Shown here: positions 1 to 13,034 of the stretch, in pieces | Layout of the letters: each line of letters begins with the position of its first letter | How positions within the stretch are numbered: the stretch's first letter is position 1 | Assembly: GCF_900066015.1 (NCBI RefSeq) | Contig: NZ_LN890655.1 | Span: forward strand, 496,001 to 560,000 | Origin: Candidatus Promineifilum breve | GTDB lineage: Bacteria; Chloroflexota; Anaerolineae; Promineifilales; Promineifilaceae | Reading direction: 5' to 3' | Length of the DNA stretch: 64,000 nucleotides | Made by a program: the position numbers and the translations under genes | The notes under the pieces: generated by a model | Told to the model about the DNA's origin: nothing | The model's database searches: none | The model's input: only the letters and a program-made list of their open reading frames with translations

Positions 1-1
1 A

Positions 2-553
2 CCCGTACAAACCCTGGCCGAATATTGCGCCGCCAACAGCGACCGCTGCGCTTTTTCCGGCGAGGAGAATGCGCCGGTCAAGATGATCGAAGTTTCCGAT
101 TTCGGCTGCCCCCATTGCCAGTCCTTTCACGCCGATACGGCCGAGGCGCTGCGCGAGCAATATGTCGTCCCCGGCACGATGCGCTGGGTGGCCCTGCCCT
201 ATGCCCTGAGCACCACCACCGTACCGGCGGCCGCGGCGGCCATGTGCGCCAACGAGCAGGACAGCTACTTTGAATTTGCCGACGCGTTGTTCGCCATCGA
301 GCCGGTGGAAGACCGCATCACGCCCGAAGGGTATGAGCAAGCGGCGGGCACGGTCGGCCTCGATCTCGACCAATTCGGCAGTTGCATGGACGACGGCCGC
401 TATATCAGCATCGTCAACAGCAATCGCGACGCGGCCCGTGACAACCAGGTATCCGGCACGCCGACGTTCTTCCTGAATGACGAAACCCTGTCCGGCGCGC
501 AACCGCTTGCCGCCTTTTCTCAGGTAATTACTTCGCTATTGAACGCACAATAG
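2..553 (+). CDS. DsbA-like thiol:disulfide oxidoreductase (5' partial)
   Basis: C-terminal part of a thioredoxin-fold disulfide oxidoreductase of the DsbA/DsbG type. The reading frame is open to the left edge, so the start and any signal peptide lie outside the window. The active-site CPHC lies just after position 106 in the context SDFGCPHCQSF. Near the C-terminus SGTPTFFLND supplies the cis-proline loop of the fold. The family oxidises or isomerises cysteines of exported proteins. It is followed 52 bp downstream by a VKOR-like protein, the usual membrane partner that re-oxidises DsbA in bacteria without DsbB, so the two probably form one extracytoplasmic disulfide-forming system. Confidence 0.88.
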   Translation, partial: PVQTLAEYCAANSDRCAFSGEENAPVKMIEVSDFGCPHCQSFHADTAEALREQYVVPGTMRWVALPYALSTTTVPAAAAAMCANEQDSYFEFADALFAIEPVEDRITPEGYEQAAGTVGLDLDQFGSCMDDGRYISIVNSNRDAARDNQVSGTPTFFLNDETLSGAQPLAAFSQVITSLLNAQ

Positions 554-605
554 CCCCTTGGCCGGAGCCGGGTTCGGCCGGCACGGCTAACAACGGAATA
601 AAGTC

Positions 606-1097
606 GTGAACATCAATCAATGGCCGGCGCGGCTCATCCAACTCCTGGCTGTGCCGGGCCTGCTGGTGGCCTTCTATCTCTGGCTCTATCATAATGGCGC
701 GCTCACGGCCACGTGCACGGTGGGCAGTTGGGAAGATTGCGGTCTGGTGAGCGGCCCCAATGCGCCGTATGCTTCCATTGGCCCGATCCCCGTGGCCCTC
801 ATTGGGCTGGTCGGCTATGCGCTGATCTTTCTCGCCGTCTGGCTGGCCGATTTTATCCCGCTCATCGAGCGCTATTTGCCTGAGTTATTGGTCGGTTTGA
901 CCGGCACGGCGCTTTTGTTCACCGCCGGGTTGACGGCGCTGGAGATTTTTGTCATCCATGCCGTATGCCGCTACTGCCTCGTCTCGGCGGCGATCATCGT
1001 CTTGATGTTCATCCTGGCCGTCCACAACCTGCGTGTCGCCAATCGCGCCGGGCGGTCGCTCGAAAGAGGGGAGTTCAATGAGGCTAGAACTGGTTAA
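606..1097 (+). CDS. Vitamin K epoxide reductase (VKOR) family protein
   Basis: Integral membrane protein of 163 residues with about four hydrophobic segments (roughly 10-28, 58-82, 92-117, 120-140). The VKOR cysteine set is present: a loop pair C37/C45 and the redox CRYC motif at 121-124. Bacterial VKOR proteins pass electrons from DsbA-like proteins to quinone. The GTG start at 606 is preceded only by a weak GGAA. It lies between a DsbA-like gene and the CBS gene, and its 3' end overlaps the next gene by 20 bp, so translation is probably coupled. Confidence 0.88.
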   Translation: MNINQWPARLIQLLAVPGLLVAFYLWLYHNGALTATCTVGSWEDCGLVSGPNAPYASIGPIPVALIGLVGYALIFLAVWLADFIPLIERYLPELLVGLTGTALLFTAGLTALEIFVIHAVCRYCLVSAAIIVLMFILAVHNLRVANRAGRSLERGEFNEARTG

Positions 1098-1545
1098 AGA
1101 TTGGATGACGCGCGAGCCGATTACGGTCGGGCCGGACGTGACGGTGCTGGATGCCGGCCGCCTGATGGTCGATCGCACCATACGTCGCCTGCCGGTGCTG
1201 GAGCAGGACGAATTAGTGGGCATCGTCACCTATGGCGACGTGCGCGGCGCGCGGGCGGCGGCCGTGGCCGGAACCGACATCTGGGAGTTGGGTAATTCTC
1301 TCGCCCGGCTGACCATCCGCGAGATAATGACCCCCAACCCGGTGACCATCACGCCCGACGAGACCATCGGCGCGGCGGCGCGGCTGATGCTGAAATATAT
1401 GATCGGCGGCCTGCCCGTGCTCGAAGCGCGCGGCCGGTTGGTGGGCATCATCACCGAATCCGACATTTTCCGGCTGGTTGTGCGCGATTGGATGCGTTCG
1501 GAAGAGGATCCCAGCGAGCCATACGCCCATTATGAACAGGAGTGA
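1078..1545 (+). CDS. Tandem CBS-domain protein
   Basis: A 155-residue protein consisting of two CBS domains (about 1-65 and 78-150), each with the VGIVT/VGIIT strand and the preceding PVLE segment. It resembles stand-alone CBS pairs such as the hypoxic response protein of mycobacteria; ligand specificity (adenine nucleotides in the family) is not evident. An upstream frame extension exists, but the ATG at 1078 has a strong GAGGGGAG site 4 bp before it and fits the domain start. Its TGA overlaps a GTG of the next gene, which encodes a universal stress protein. CBS plus Usp next to a DosS/DosR-like pair recalls the mycobacterial dormancy regulon. Confidence 0.85.
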   Translation: MRLELVKDWMTREPITVGPDVTVLDAGRLMVDRTIRRLPVLEQDELVGIVTYGDVRGARAAAVAGTDIWELGNSLARLTIREIMTPNPVTITPDETIGAAARLMLKYMIGGLPVLEARGRLVGIITESDIFRLVVRDWMRSEEDPSEPYAHYEQE

Positions 1546-1550
1546 GAGCG

Positions 1551-2015
1551 TTGTTTAAACACATCGTTGTGCCCCTCGACGGTTCCGGTTTTGCCGAGGC
1601 GGCCCTGCCCTATGCCCTGGAGATAGCTGCCCAATTCGACAGCGATATCACCCTGTTGCGCGTGGTCATGCCGCCGCGAATCGGCGAAGGAGCGCTCTCG
1701 CCCGAATCGGCCAACTACGTGATCAATATGCGCGACGACCTGTATAAAGAGGCCATCGACTACCTGCAACAACAAAAGGGATCGCTGCGCCAGCAAAACT
1801 TTCGGGTGCACTATCAGGTTGTGGAGTCGGATGACATTGCCGCGGAGATCATCAGCGCGGTGCGCGGGGCCGACGCCGATACGATTGTCATGTGTACCCA
1901 CGGCCGCGGCGGCCTGAGCCGCTGGTTATTCGGCAGCGTGGCGACGCGCCTGCTGCAATCGGCCCACGTGCCCGTGCTGGTCATTCGTCCCAGCGGCGCG
2001 CCCGACCGCGAGTGA
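1551..2015 (+). CDS. Universal stress protein (UspA family)
   Basis: A 154-residue single Usp domain. It starts FKHIVVPLDGSGFAE, carries the ATP-binding-type motif GRGGLSRWLFGSVATRLL near the C-terminus, and ends with PVLVIRP. I prefer the TTG start at 1551 because AGGAG (1537-1541) lies 9 bp before it; a GTG at 1542 overlapping the CBS stop is the alternative. It is the last gene of the dsbA-like/VKOR/CBS/usp run and converges with the degenerate receiver gene, whose stop is one base downstream. Usp proteins of this kind are typically induced by hypoxia or starvation. Confidence 0.85.
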   Translation: MFKHIVVPLDGSGFAEAALPYALEIAAQFDSDITLLRVVMPPRIGEGALSPESANYVINMRDDLYKEAIDYLQQQKGSLRQQNFRVHYQVVESDDIAAEIISAVRGADADTIVMCTHGRGGLSRWLFGSVATRLLQSAHVPVLVIRPSGAPDRE

Positions 2016-2016
2016 G

Positions 2017-2490
2017 CTAGGAAGAGGCGGCCAGTGGCGACAGCCCTCGCTGCGCGGCGGTCTCGATGACCTGAATCAACCGACCGGAATCGATATACTT
2101 CAACAAATAGCCGAAGACGCCCGCCTGTTGCAAGAGAAGGCGCTCGACCTCATCCGCGTAAGGGGCCAGAGCAATGACGACGGCCGGCAGGCGCACGATC
2201 TGTTCAATTGTTTTGAGCGTCCGGAATAGTTCCTCATCCGGCCCGTTTTGCAAGCCGATCAAGACCACGTTGGGGCCGCACCTGCCATTCTGATTCTCCG
2301 GATCGTTCAAGTAAGCCAGGGCGGCCGACGCTTCAGGCACGGCGGTCACGACTTCCAGACGCGGAGAAGCGCTCAGCCGCTTGCGCAGGGCGCGACGCAC
2401 CGCCGCGTGCTTTTCCACGATCACGATCCGAATGTTGGGCGTACTTTCCAGGCCGGTCATTGTGCCCGTCTCAAGGCGTGCTTGCCACAC
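2017..2490 (-). CDS. Degenerate response-regulator receiver (pseudo-receiver)
   Basis: A single-domain protein of 157 residues with the CheY-like pattern IRIVIVEKHAAVRRAL at the start. The acidic pair is E26-K27 instead of DD, and the phospho-acceptor position in VVLIGLQ is Gly79 instead of Asp. Ala109 replaces the conserved Thr/Ser, while the Lys of GYLLK (131) is kept. It therefore cannot be phosphorylated normally and has no output domain. The GTG start is favoured by GGGAGGGG 7 bp upstream. It lies downstream of the sensor-kinase gene on the same strand but has its own promoter region with three DosR-like boxes, so it may modulate that signalling pathway. Confidence 0.75.
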   Translation of the reverse strand: MWQARLETGTMTGLESTPNIRIVIVEKHAAVRRALRKRLSASPRLEVVTAVPEASAALAYLNDPENQNGRCGPNVVLIGLQNGPDEELFRTLKTIEQIVRLPAVVIALAPYADEVERLLLQQAGVFGYLLKYIDSGRLIQVIETAAQRGLSPLAASS

Positions 2491-2552
2491 AGCCCACCCC
2501 TCCCTTCACCAAGCAACCAATTCCTGGAATCAGGCCAATGGTCGCATGGTGC

Positions 2553-2665
2553 AACATATTGACGGAAAGCGGCGAACGCATGACGGTGGTCATTGCTGGC
2601 AGTATAGCCTGCCACGCGGCGAAATCTCAATGACGAAAGTCATTGATCCGCATGACATCTATCAC
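2553..2665 (-). promoter_or_regulatory. DosR-like boxes upstream of the pseudo-receiver gene
   Basis: The 221-bp gap 2491-2711 holds three 5+4+5 inverted repeats. They are ATGAC-GGTG-GTCAT (2580-2593), ATGAC-GAAA-GTCAT (2630-2643, arms extending to 7 bp at 2628-2645) and ATGAC-ATCT-ATCAC (2652-2665). The last two are 22 bp apart, the same spacing seen at 4.6, 12.9 and 18.8 kb. A minus-strand -10-like TATGTT lies at 2553-2558, placing the first box about 40 bp before the inferred start site. The boxes are seen directly; DosR-type binding is inference. Confidence 0.6.
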
Positions 2666-2711
2666 CAACTATGGCGCAAAACGGTCTGGTTTGGGGCGTG
2701 GGGAGCCCAGG

Positions 2712-3878
2712 CTACAATGGGAGGCTCATCAGCAGTGTCGTTCCCTTGTGGAGGGTCGCTTCAATCAGGAATGAGCCGTGCAGACTCTCGGCCCGGGCTT
2801 GCATGTTAGCCAGGCCATGACCGACGCGCAACGATTCGTTGGTCACATCGAAGCCCCGGCCATTGTCCTGAACGGTCAGCATGACGCTTTTATCGGCGTA
2901 TTTAAGGCTGAGGATAACGTTCTTGGCCCGCGCATGGCGGGCGATGTTGGCTAACGCTTCCTGCGTGGTCAGAAAGATGGCCCGGCCGATGGGCAACGGC
3001 AAATCTTCCAGCCGCTCCGGGAAATCGACTGACACCGGCACCATCGTGTTGGCCTGGAATTCACGCACGAGTTGGGCCAGCCCCTGCTGCACGTCGCCGG
3101 CAAAACGGCGTGGCCGGAGATCGAGAATGAAATTGCGGATGTCGCGGATGGCGTCGTTCAACCCTTCAATCGCCACGTCGAGCAATGAGGAAACCTCGTC
3201 CGCGTCGTCGGGCAACGCCAGGCGGGTCGATTCGAGCGTCAGCCCGACGGCATAGATCGATTGGATGACCCCATCGTGCAGATCCATGCCGATGCGGGTG
3301 CGCTCTTCCAAAATAGCCAGGCGTTCCACCTGGGCATAGAGGCGCGCGTTCTGGATTGCCACCGCGGCGTGGGCGGCCAACATCTCGATGAGCTGCTGAT
3401 CGGCCGCGGTGAACTCCAGCCCCTCCTGCTTATTGGTCAGGTAGAGATTGCCGAGCGTCTCGCCCGAGCCGATGATGGGCACGCCCAGGAAACCCTCGAC
3501 CGGCGGATGGCCTTTGGGATAGCCGACCGAGCGCGGGTCGTCGTGAATATGCTTCAGGCGAATCGGCTCCTGGCCGTGGATGACCGCGCCGAGCAGACCG
3601 CGGCCGTGGGGCCAATGGATGACGTTGCTAATCTCGTCGCGGCCCATGCCACTGACGACGAAGCGATGCACGTTGCCGGGGCCGGGCACGCGCCAATCCC
3701 CAACCGCCAGCGCGGCGTACGCCGCGCCCACCACCTCACGCGCTGAATCGACGATCAGTTGTAGCACTTTGTCAACGTCCAACTCGCCGGCAATCGCCAG
3801 GGCCGCCCGGTTGAGGGCCACCAAGGCTCGTTGGGCCGACGTATCGTCGATAGAAAAGCTCTCTATTGGCTCAGCCAT
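2712..3878 (-). CDS. GAF-domain sensor histidine kinase, DosS/DevS-like
   Basis: A 388-residue cytoplasmic sensor kinase. A GAF domain (about 32-178) is followed by a HisKA_3 dimerisation helix with phospho-acceptor His201 (MDLHDGVIQSIYAV) and an HATPase domain with EALANIARHA and DNGRGFD. The GAF contains GHPPVEGFLGVP (123-134) and GNLYLTNK, close to the oxygen/redox-sensing GAF of mycobacterial DosS/DosT; whether heme binds cannot be judged from sequence. No membrane segment or second GAF is present. It follows the regulator gene by 27 bp on the same strand, so regulator and kinase form an operon. Redox or oxygen sensing is inferred from the similarity and from the anaerobic genes around it. 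Confidence 0.88.
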   Translation of the reverse strand: MAEPIESFSIDDTSAQRALVALNRAALAIAGELDVDKVLQLIVDSAREVVGAAYAALAVGDWRVPGPGNVHRFVVSGMGRDEISNVIHWPHGRGLLGAVIHGQEPIRLKHIHDDPRSVGYPKGHPPVEGFLGVPIIGSGETLGNLYLTNKQEGLEFTAADQQLIEMLAAHAAVAIQNARLYAQVERLAILEERTRIGMDLHDGVIQSIYAVGLTLESTRLALPDDADEVSSLLDVAIEGLNDAIRDIRNFILDLRPRRFAGDVQQGLAQLVREFQANTMVPVSVDFPERLEDLPLPIGRAIFLTTQEALANIARHARAKNVILSLKYADKSVMLTVQDNGRGFDVTNESLRVGHGLANMQARAESLHGSFLIEATLHKGTTLLMSLPL

Positions 3879-3905
3879 GAAGGGTTACCAGGGTTACCTA
3901 TCGCC

Positions 3906-4562
3906 TCAGATGTGGTCGGATAGATGATGCTTGATGGCGTAGGCCGCGGCTTCGGCCCGATTGGACACGCCCAACTTCGACAGGATGCTGCTGACGTAAT
4001 TGCGTACCGTGCCCTCGCTCAGAAATAGTTCGGTGGCGATTTCCCGGTTCGTCCGCCCTTCAGCGATGAGCAACAGGACTTGCCGCTCCTGGCTGGTCAG
4101 GTCCTGGAAGGCGACCGCCTCTTCCTTCTTGATCGAGCGCCGCACCTCGAAGAAGACGCGCTGGGTCAAAGACGGATCGAGCATCGACTCGCCGCGGGCC
4201 GCGCCTTCAATGGCGCGCACCACGTCACCGCCGGCGATCTGCTTCAATAAGTAGCCGGTGGCCCCGGCGCGGATGGCGGCGAAAAGCAACTCATCCTCGG
4301 CAAAGGACGTCAGCATGATGACTTTGGTCAGCGGCAGGCGTTCCTTGATTTGCTGGCAAGCCTCGATGCCGCTGCCGCCGGCCAGGCGAATGTCCATCAG
4401 GACGATATCGGGTTGCATCTCCTCGGCGATGGTCACCGCTTCTTCCTGGGTTGAAGCCTCACCGACTACGGTGAAGGTTGGATGGCGTTCGAGCAAAGCC
4501 CGCATCCCCAGCCGGACAACTTCGTGGTCATCGACGATCAGCAGCCGCAACAGTTCGGTCAT
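3906..4562 (-). CDS. NarL/LuxR-family response regulator, DosR-like
   Basis: A 218-residue regulator with an intact receiver (D11, D12, phospho-acceptor D57, T85, K107) and a C-terminal LuxR-type helix-turn-helix. The recognition helix reads [16 protein letters not shown], sharing the NYVS and KLG pattern of mycobacterial DosR. It is the cognate partner of the adjacent GAF kinase. The start is the ATG at 4562; a TTG three codons upstream is also possible, and neither has a clear Shine-Dalgarno site. Its promoter faces ppdK across a region with two DosR-like boxes, and a TATTGT -10 sits exactly where a class II activator site at -42.5 would require, so autoregulation is likely. Confidence 0.9.
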   Translation of the reverse strand: MTELLRLLIVDDHEVVRLGMRALLERHPTFTVVGEASTQEEAVTIAEEMQPDIVLMDIRLAGGSGIEACQQIKERLPLTKVIMLTSFAEDELLFAAIRAGATGYLLKQIAGGDVVRAIEGAARGESMLDPSLTQRVFFEVRRSIKKEEAVAFQDLTSQERQVLLLIAEGRTNREIATELFLSEGTVRNYVSSILSKLGVSNRAEAAAYAIKHHLSDHI

Positions 4563-4588
4563 ATCGGTCAAGTATAGCCAAACCAGCC

Positions 4589-4696
4589 CACTATCACAAT
4601 ATGACGCCCACGATCCGGCGAGGTATGACTTTTGTCAGCGATACAGGTGCAATCTGTCACTAACCCCAAGGGGGCATAATTCTTACACTAGTTACG
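4589..4696. promoter_or_regulatory. Divergent promoter region with two DosR-like boxes (RR-HK / ppdK)
   Basis: Two inverted repeats 22 bp apart: ATGAC-TTTT-GTCAG (4625-4638) and GTGCA-ATCT-GTCAC (4647-4660). Rightward, TACACT (4684-4689) is a -10 that puts the second box at -42.5 from an inferred start near 4696. Leftward, TATTGT (4596-4601, minus strand) does the same for the first box with a start near 4589. Each box would thus serve one of the divergent promoters. The sequences are seen directly; binding by the adjacent regulator is inferred. Confidence 0.65.
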
Positions 4697-4808
4697 GATT
4701 GATAGCGGAAACGAATCGACCGCGGGCACGATGGCGAGACGAAGCGACAATCGGCCGTCGGAGGTAGCCCGGGCAATGGCCGGCAGGCCAATTAAGGAGA
4801 TCACACTC

Positions 4809-7604
<2,796 letters not shown>

Positions 7605-7622
7605 ACTCTTTCAAGTCATGCT

Positions 7623-7698
7623 AGACCTGACAGGTATGGCACACAGGAGTGTGAGACACCTGTGTGTCCCACTTCTGTGTGCCCCACCTGTCAGGTCT
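7623..7698. repeat. Long palindrome between ppdK and nifJ
   Basis: Thirteen-base perfect arms AGACCTGACAGGT (7623-7635) and ACCTGTCAGGTCT (7686-7698) enclose further complementary blocks (GGCACACAG with CTGTGTGCC, AGTG with CACT), so most of the 76 bp can fold into one hairpin. There is no T-run, so it is more likely an RNA-processing or repeat element than a strong terminator. The arms share the CTGAC/GTCAG flavour of the hairpin repeat at 25176. Confidence 0.7.
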
Positions 7699-7723
7699 TT
7701 CGTCAACGAATGAAGGAATTGCT

Positions 7724-11392
<3,669 letters not shown>

Positions 11393-11406
11393 AGGGGCGA
11401 GCCGTA

Positions 11407-11442
11407 GAGCTTCCCGGCCGGTCTTCATCGGCCGGGAAGCTC
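11407..11442. repeat. Perfect 14-bp stem hairpin between nifJ and the next gene
   Basis: GAGCTTCCCGGCCG (11407-11420) pairs perfectly with 11429-11442 around an 8-base loop. A competing outer arm GGGCGA/TCGCCC lies at 11395 and 11441. There is no poly-T tail, so it probably stabilises or attenuates the nifJ transcript before the dihydroorotate-dehydrogenase-like gene. Confidence 0.6.
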
Positions 11443-11469
11443 GCCCTCGACCATCCAGGAGAAAATAGC

Positions 11470-12474
11470 ATGGATCTGCGAACGAACTATCTGGGCCTTG
11501 AACTGAAAAATCCCCTCGTCGCCTCGCCCTCGCCGCTGAGCCGCGATCTGGGCAACATCCGGCGCATGGAAGACGCCGGCGCGTCGGCCGTCGTGCTCTA
11601 TTCCCTCTTTGAAGAGGAGATCAATCAGGAGAGCCACGCGCTGGATCGCTATCTGAGCGACGGCACGGAGAGCTATGCCGAGGCGCTGACCTACTTCCCC
11701 GAAGCGCCGGCCTACCGGGCCATCGGCCCCGATGCCTATCTGGAGCACATCTTCCGCGCCAAACACGCGGTCAATCTGCCCATCATCGCCAGCCTCAACG
11801 GCGTCTCCACCGGCGGCTGGGTGCGCTATGCGCGCGAGATGCAGGGCGCGGGCGCCGATGCCCTGGAACTGAACATCTACTACGTCCCCACCAGCATCGA
11901 CCTGCCGGGGGCCGAGGTGGAGCAAATCTACATCGATCTGATCCACGACGTGCGCGCCTCGGTGCAAATCCCCATCGCCGTCAAGCTCAGCCCCTATTTC
12001 AGCGCGACGGCCAACATGATGCACCGTCTGAGCGAGGCCGGGGCCGACGGCCTGGTGCTGTTCAATCGCTTCTACCAGCCCGACCTCGATCTGGAAAATC
12101 TGGAAGTCGTGCCCAATCTCATCCTCAGCCGATCGGACGAGATGCGCCTGCCGCTGCGCTGGATCGCCATCCTCTACGGCCGCATCAAGGCCGACCTGGC
12201 GCTGACGACGGGCGTCCACTCCGCCCAGGACGCGCTGAAGGCCGTGGCCGCCGGGGCCAACGTGGCGATGATGACGTCGGAGATTTTATTGAACGGCATC
12301 GGCCGCTTCGGCGAAATCCTGCACGAGATGTCGCGTTGGCTGGAAGAGCGCGAGTATCAATCGCTGGAAGAGCTGCATGGCAGCTTGAGCCAGGTCAACG
12401 TGGCCGCGCCGGCCGCCTTCGAGCGGGCCAACTACATCCAGATCGTCCGCTCCTATTCACCGACGTTTCGTTGA
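11470..12474 (+). CDS. Dihydroorotate dehydrogenase-like flavoprotein, copy 1
   Basis: A 334-residue TIM-barrel protein of the dihydroorotate dehydrogenase superfamily. Features are [18 protein letters not shown] at the N-terminus, [17 protein letters not shown], and a C-terminal phosphate-binding segment ([19 protein letters not shown]). The catalytic loop that in class 1 enzymes holds Cys or Ser after ELN reads [10 protein letters not shown], so the usual catalytic base is missing and orotate formation is unlikely. The gene starts 78 bp after nifJ with AGGAG upstream. A paralogue with the same ELNIYY change lies at 45736-46743. An electron-transfer or flavin role connected with PFOR is inference only. 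Confidence 0.85.
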   Translation: MDLRTNYLGLELKNPLVASPSPLSRDLGNIRRMEDAGASAVVLYSLFEEEINQESHALDRYLSDGTESYAEALTYFPEAPAYRAIGPDAYLEHIFRAKHAVNLPIIASLNGVSTGGWVRYAREMQGAGADALELNIYYVPTSIDLPGAEVEQIYIDLIHDVRASVQIPIAVKLSPYFSATANMMHRLSEAGADGLVLFNRFYQPDLDLENLEVVPNLILSRSDEMRLPLRWIAILYGRIKADLALTTGVHSAQDALKAVAAGANVAMMTSEILLNGIGRFGEILHEMSRWLEEREYQSLEELHGSLSQVNVAAPAAFERANYIQIVRSYSPTFR

Positions 12475-12520
12475 GACACCCTCCAGGTTTCCGGTGACTT
12501 AACGGGAGCCAATAAACCAG

Positions 12521-12548
12521 AAGAGGCCCAGGATTCCCTGGGCCTCTT
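12521..12548. terminator. Hairpin terminator candidate after the nifJ cluster
   Basis: A perfect 12-bp stem AAGAGGCCCAGG / CCTGGGCCTCTT with an ATTC loop lies 47 bp after the stop of the dihydroorotate-dehydrogenase-like gene and before a convergent small gene. The stem ends in AAGA/TCTT rather than a long T-run, so it may act in both directions. Confidence 0.6.
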
Positions 12549-12602
12549 CCGTCGGAGGTGATGCGGTCAGAAAGCAGAACGGAAAGGAGAGATGTCTTCT
12601 CG

Positions 12603-12827
12603 CTAGAATCGATCGTTGTCGGGGCTGGTGAAAGCCCAGCGGCAGGGGATGCCGGCCAGATTGCATTGAATGGCCGCGGTGCAGGTGCACGCTTCGACCC
12701 GGTATTCATTGCCCTGCGTTTTCAGGAAGTCGGCCGTCGGGTAGACGCGATGTTCCTTCAATTCCACATCCAGGGCGATCAGGTCGCAATGCTTTTTGCC
12801 CACGGTCGTCCATTTTTCTCTAGCCAT
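12603..12827 (-). CDS. Small cysteine-rich protein of unknown function
   Basis: A 74-residue soluble protein with five cysteines, four of them clustered as EACTCTAAIQC and GIPCRW in the C-terminal half. This could bind a metal or Fe-S cluster; I do not recognise the family. ATG 12827 is preceded by GAGG at 5 bp; a TTG six codons upstream is less likely. It is transcribed away from the formate dehydrogenase gene across the DosR-like box region. A minus-strand -10-like TAAGAT (12863-12868) sits one base from the position expected for activation by the nearest box, so it may be a hypoxia-induced protein. Confidence 0.6.
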   Translation of the reverse strand: MAREKWTTVGKKHCDLIALDVELKEHRVYPTADFLKTQGNEYRVEACTCTAAIQCNLAGIPCRWAFTSPDNDRF

Positions 12828-12862
12828 CACAGCCTCGTTCGCCAACTTGTGTATCTGGAGCC

Positions 12863-12986
12863 ATCTTACCAGAAGCGAGGCGATCTTGATTAGTGCCGAT
12901 TGTCACCGATATAGGTGACATTCGTCATTATCATTTGTGAAATTTATCACTGATATGCCCATCCCTACTCGGCTATGATATGGCTA
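12863..12986. promoter_or_regulatory. Promoter region with three DosR-like boxes at 22-bp spacing (fdh)
   Basis: Three inverted repeats start at 12893 (GTGCC-GATT-GTCAC), 12915 (GTGAC-ATTC-GTCAT) and 12937 (GTGAA-ATTT-ATCAC), each exactly 22 bp from the next. The -10 TATGAT at 12974-12979 places the last box at -42.5 from an inferred start near 12986. The stretch TTGTCA.CGATA.AGGTG is also conserved with the ppdK promoter. Leftward, TAAGAT (12863-12868) could serve the small cysteine-rich gene. Confidence 0.68.
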
Positions 12987-13034
12987 CGTGCTACTTCGCG
13001 CGACGGCGAGGATTGGTCGCGCAAGGAGAGTAGA

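Noticed and set aside
3554-3739. Small open frames within the sensor-kinase gene
   Set aside because: Out-of-frame shadows with Arg/Pro-rich composition.
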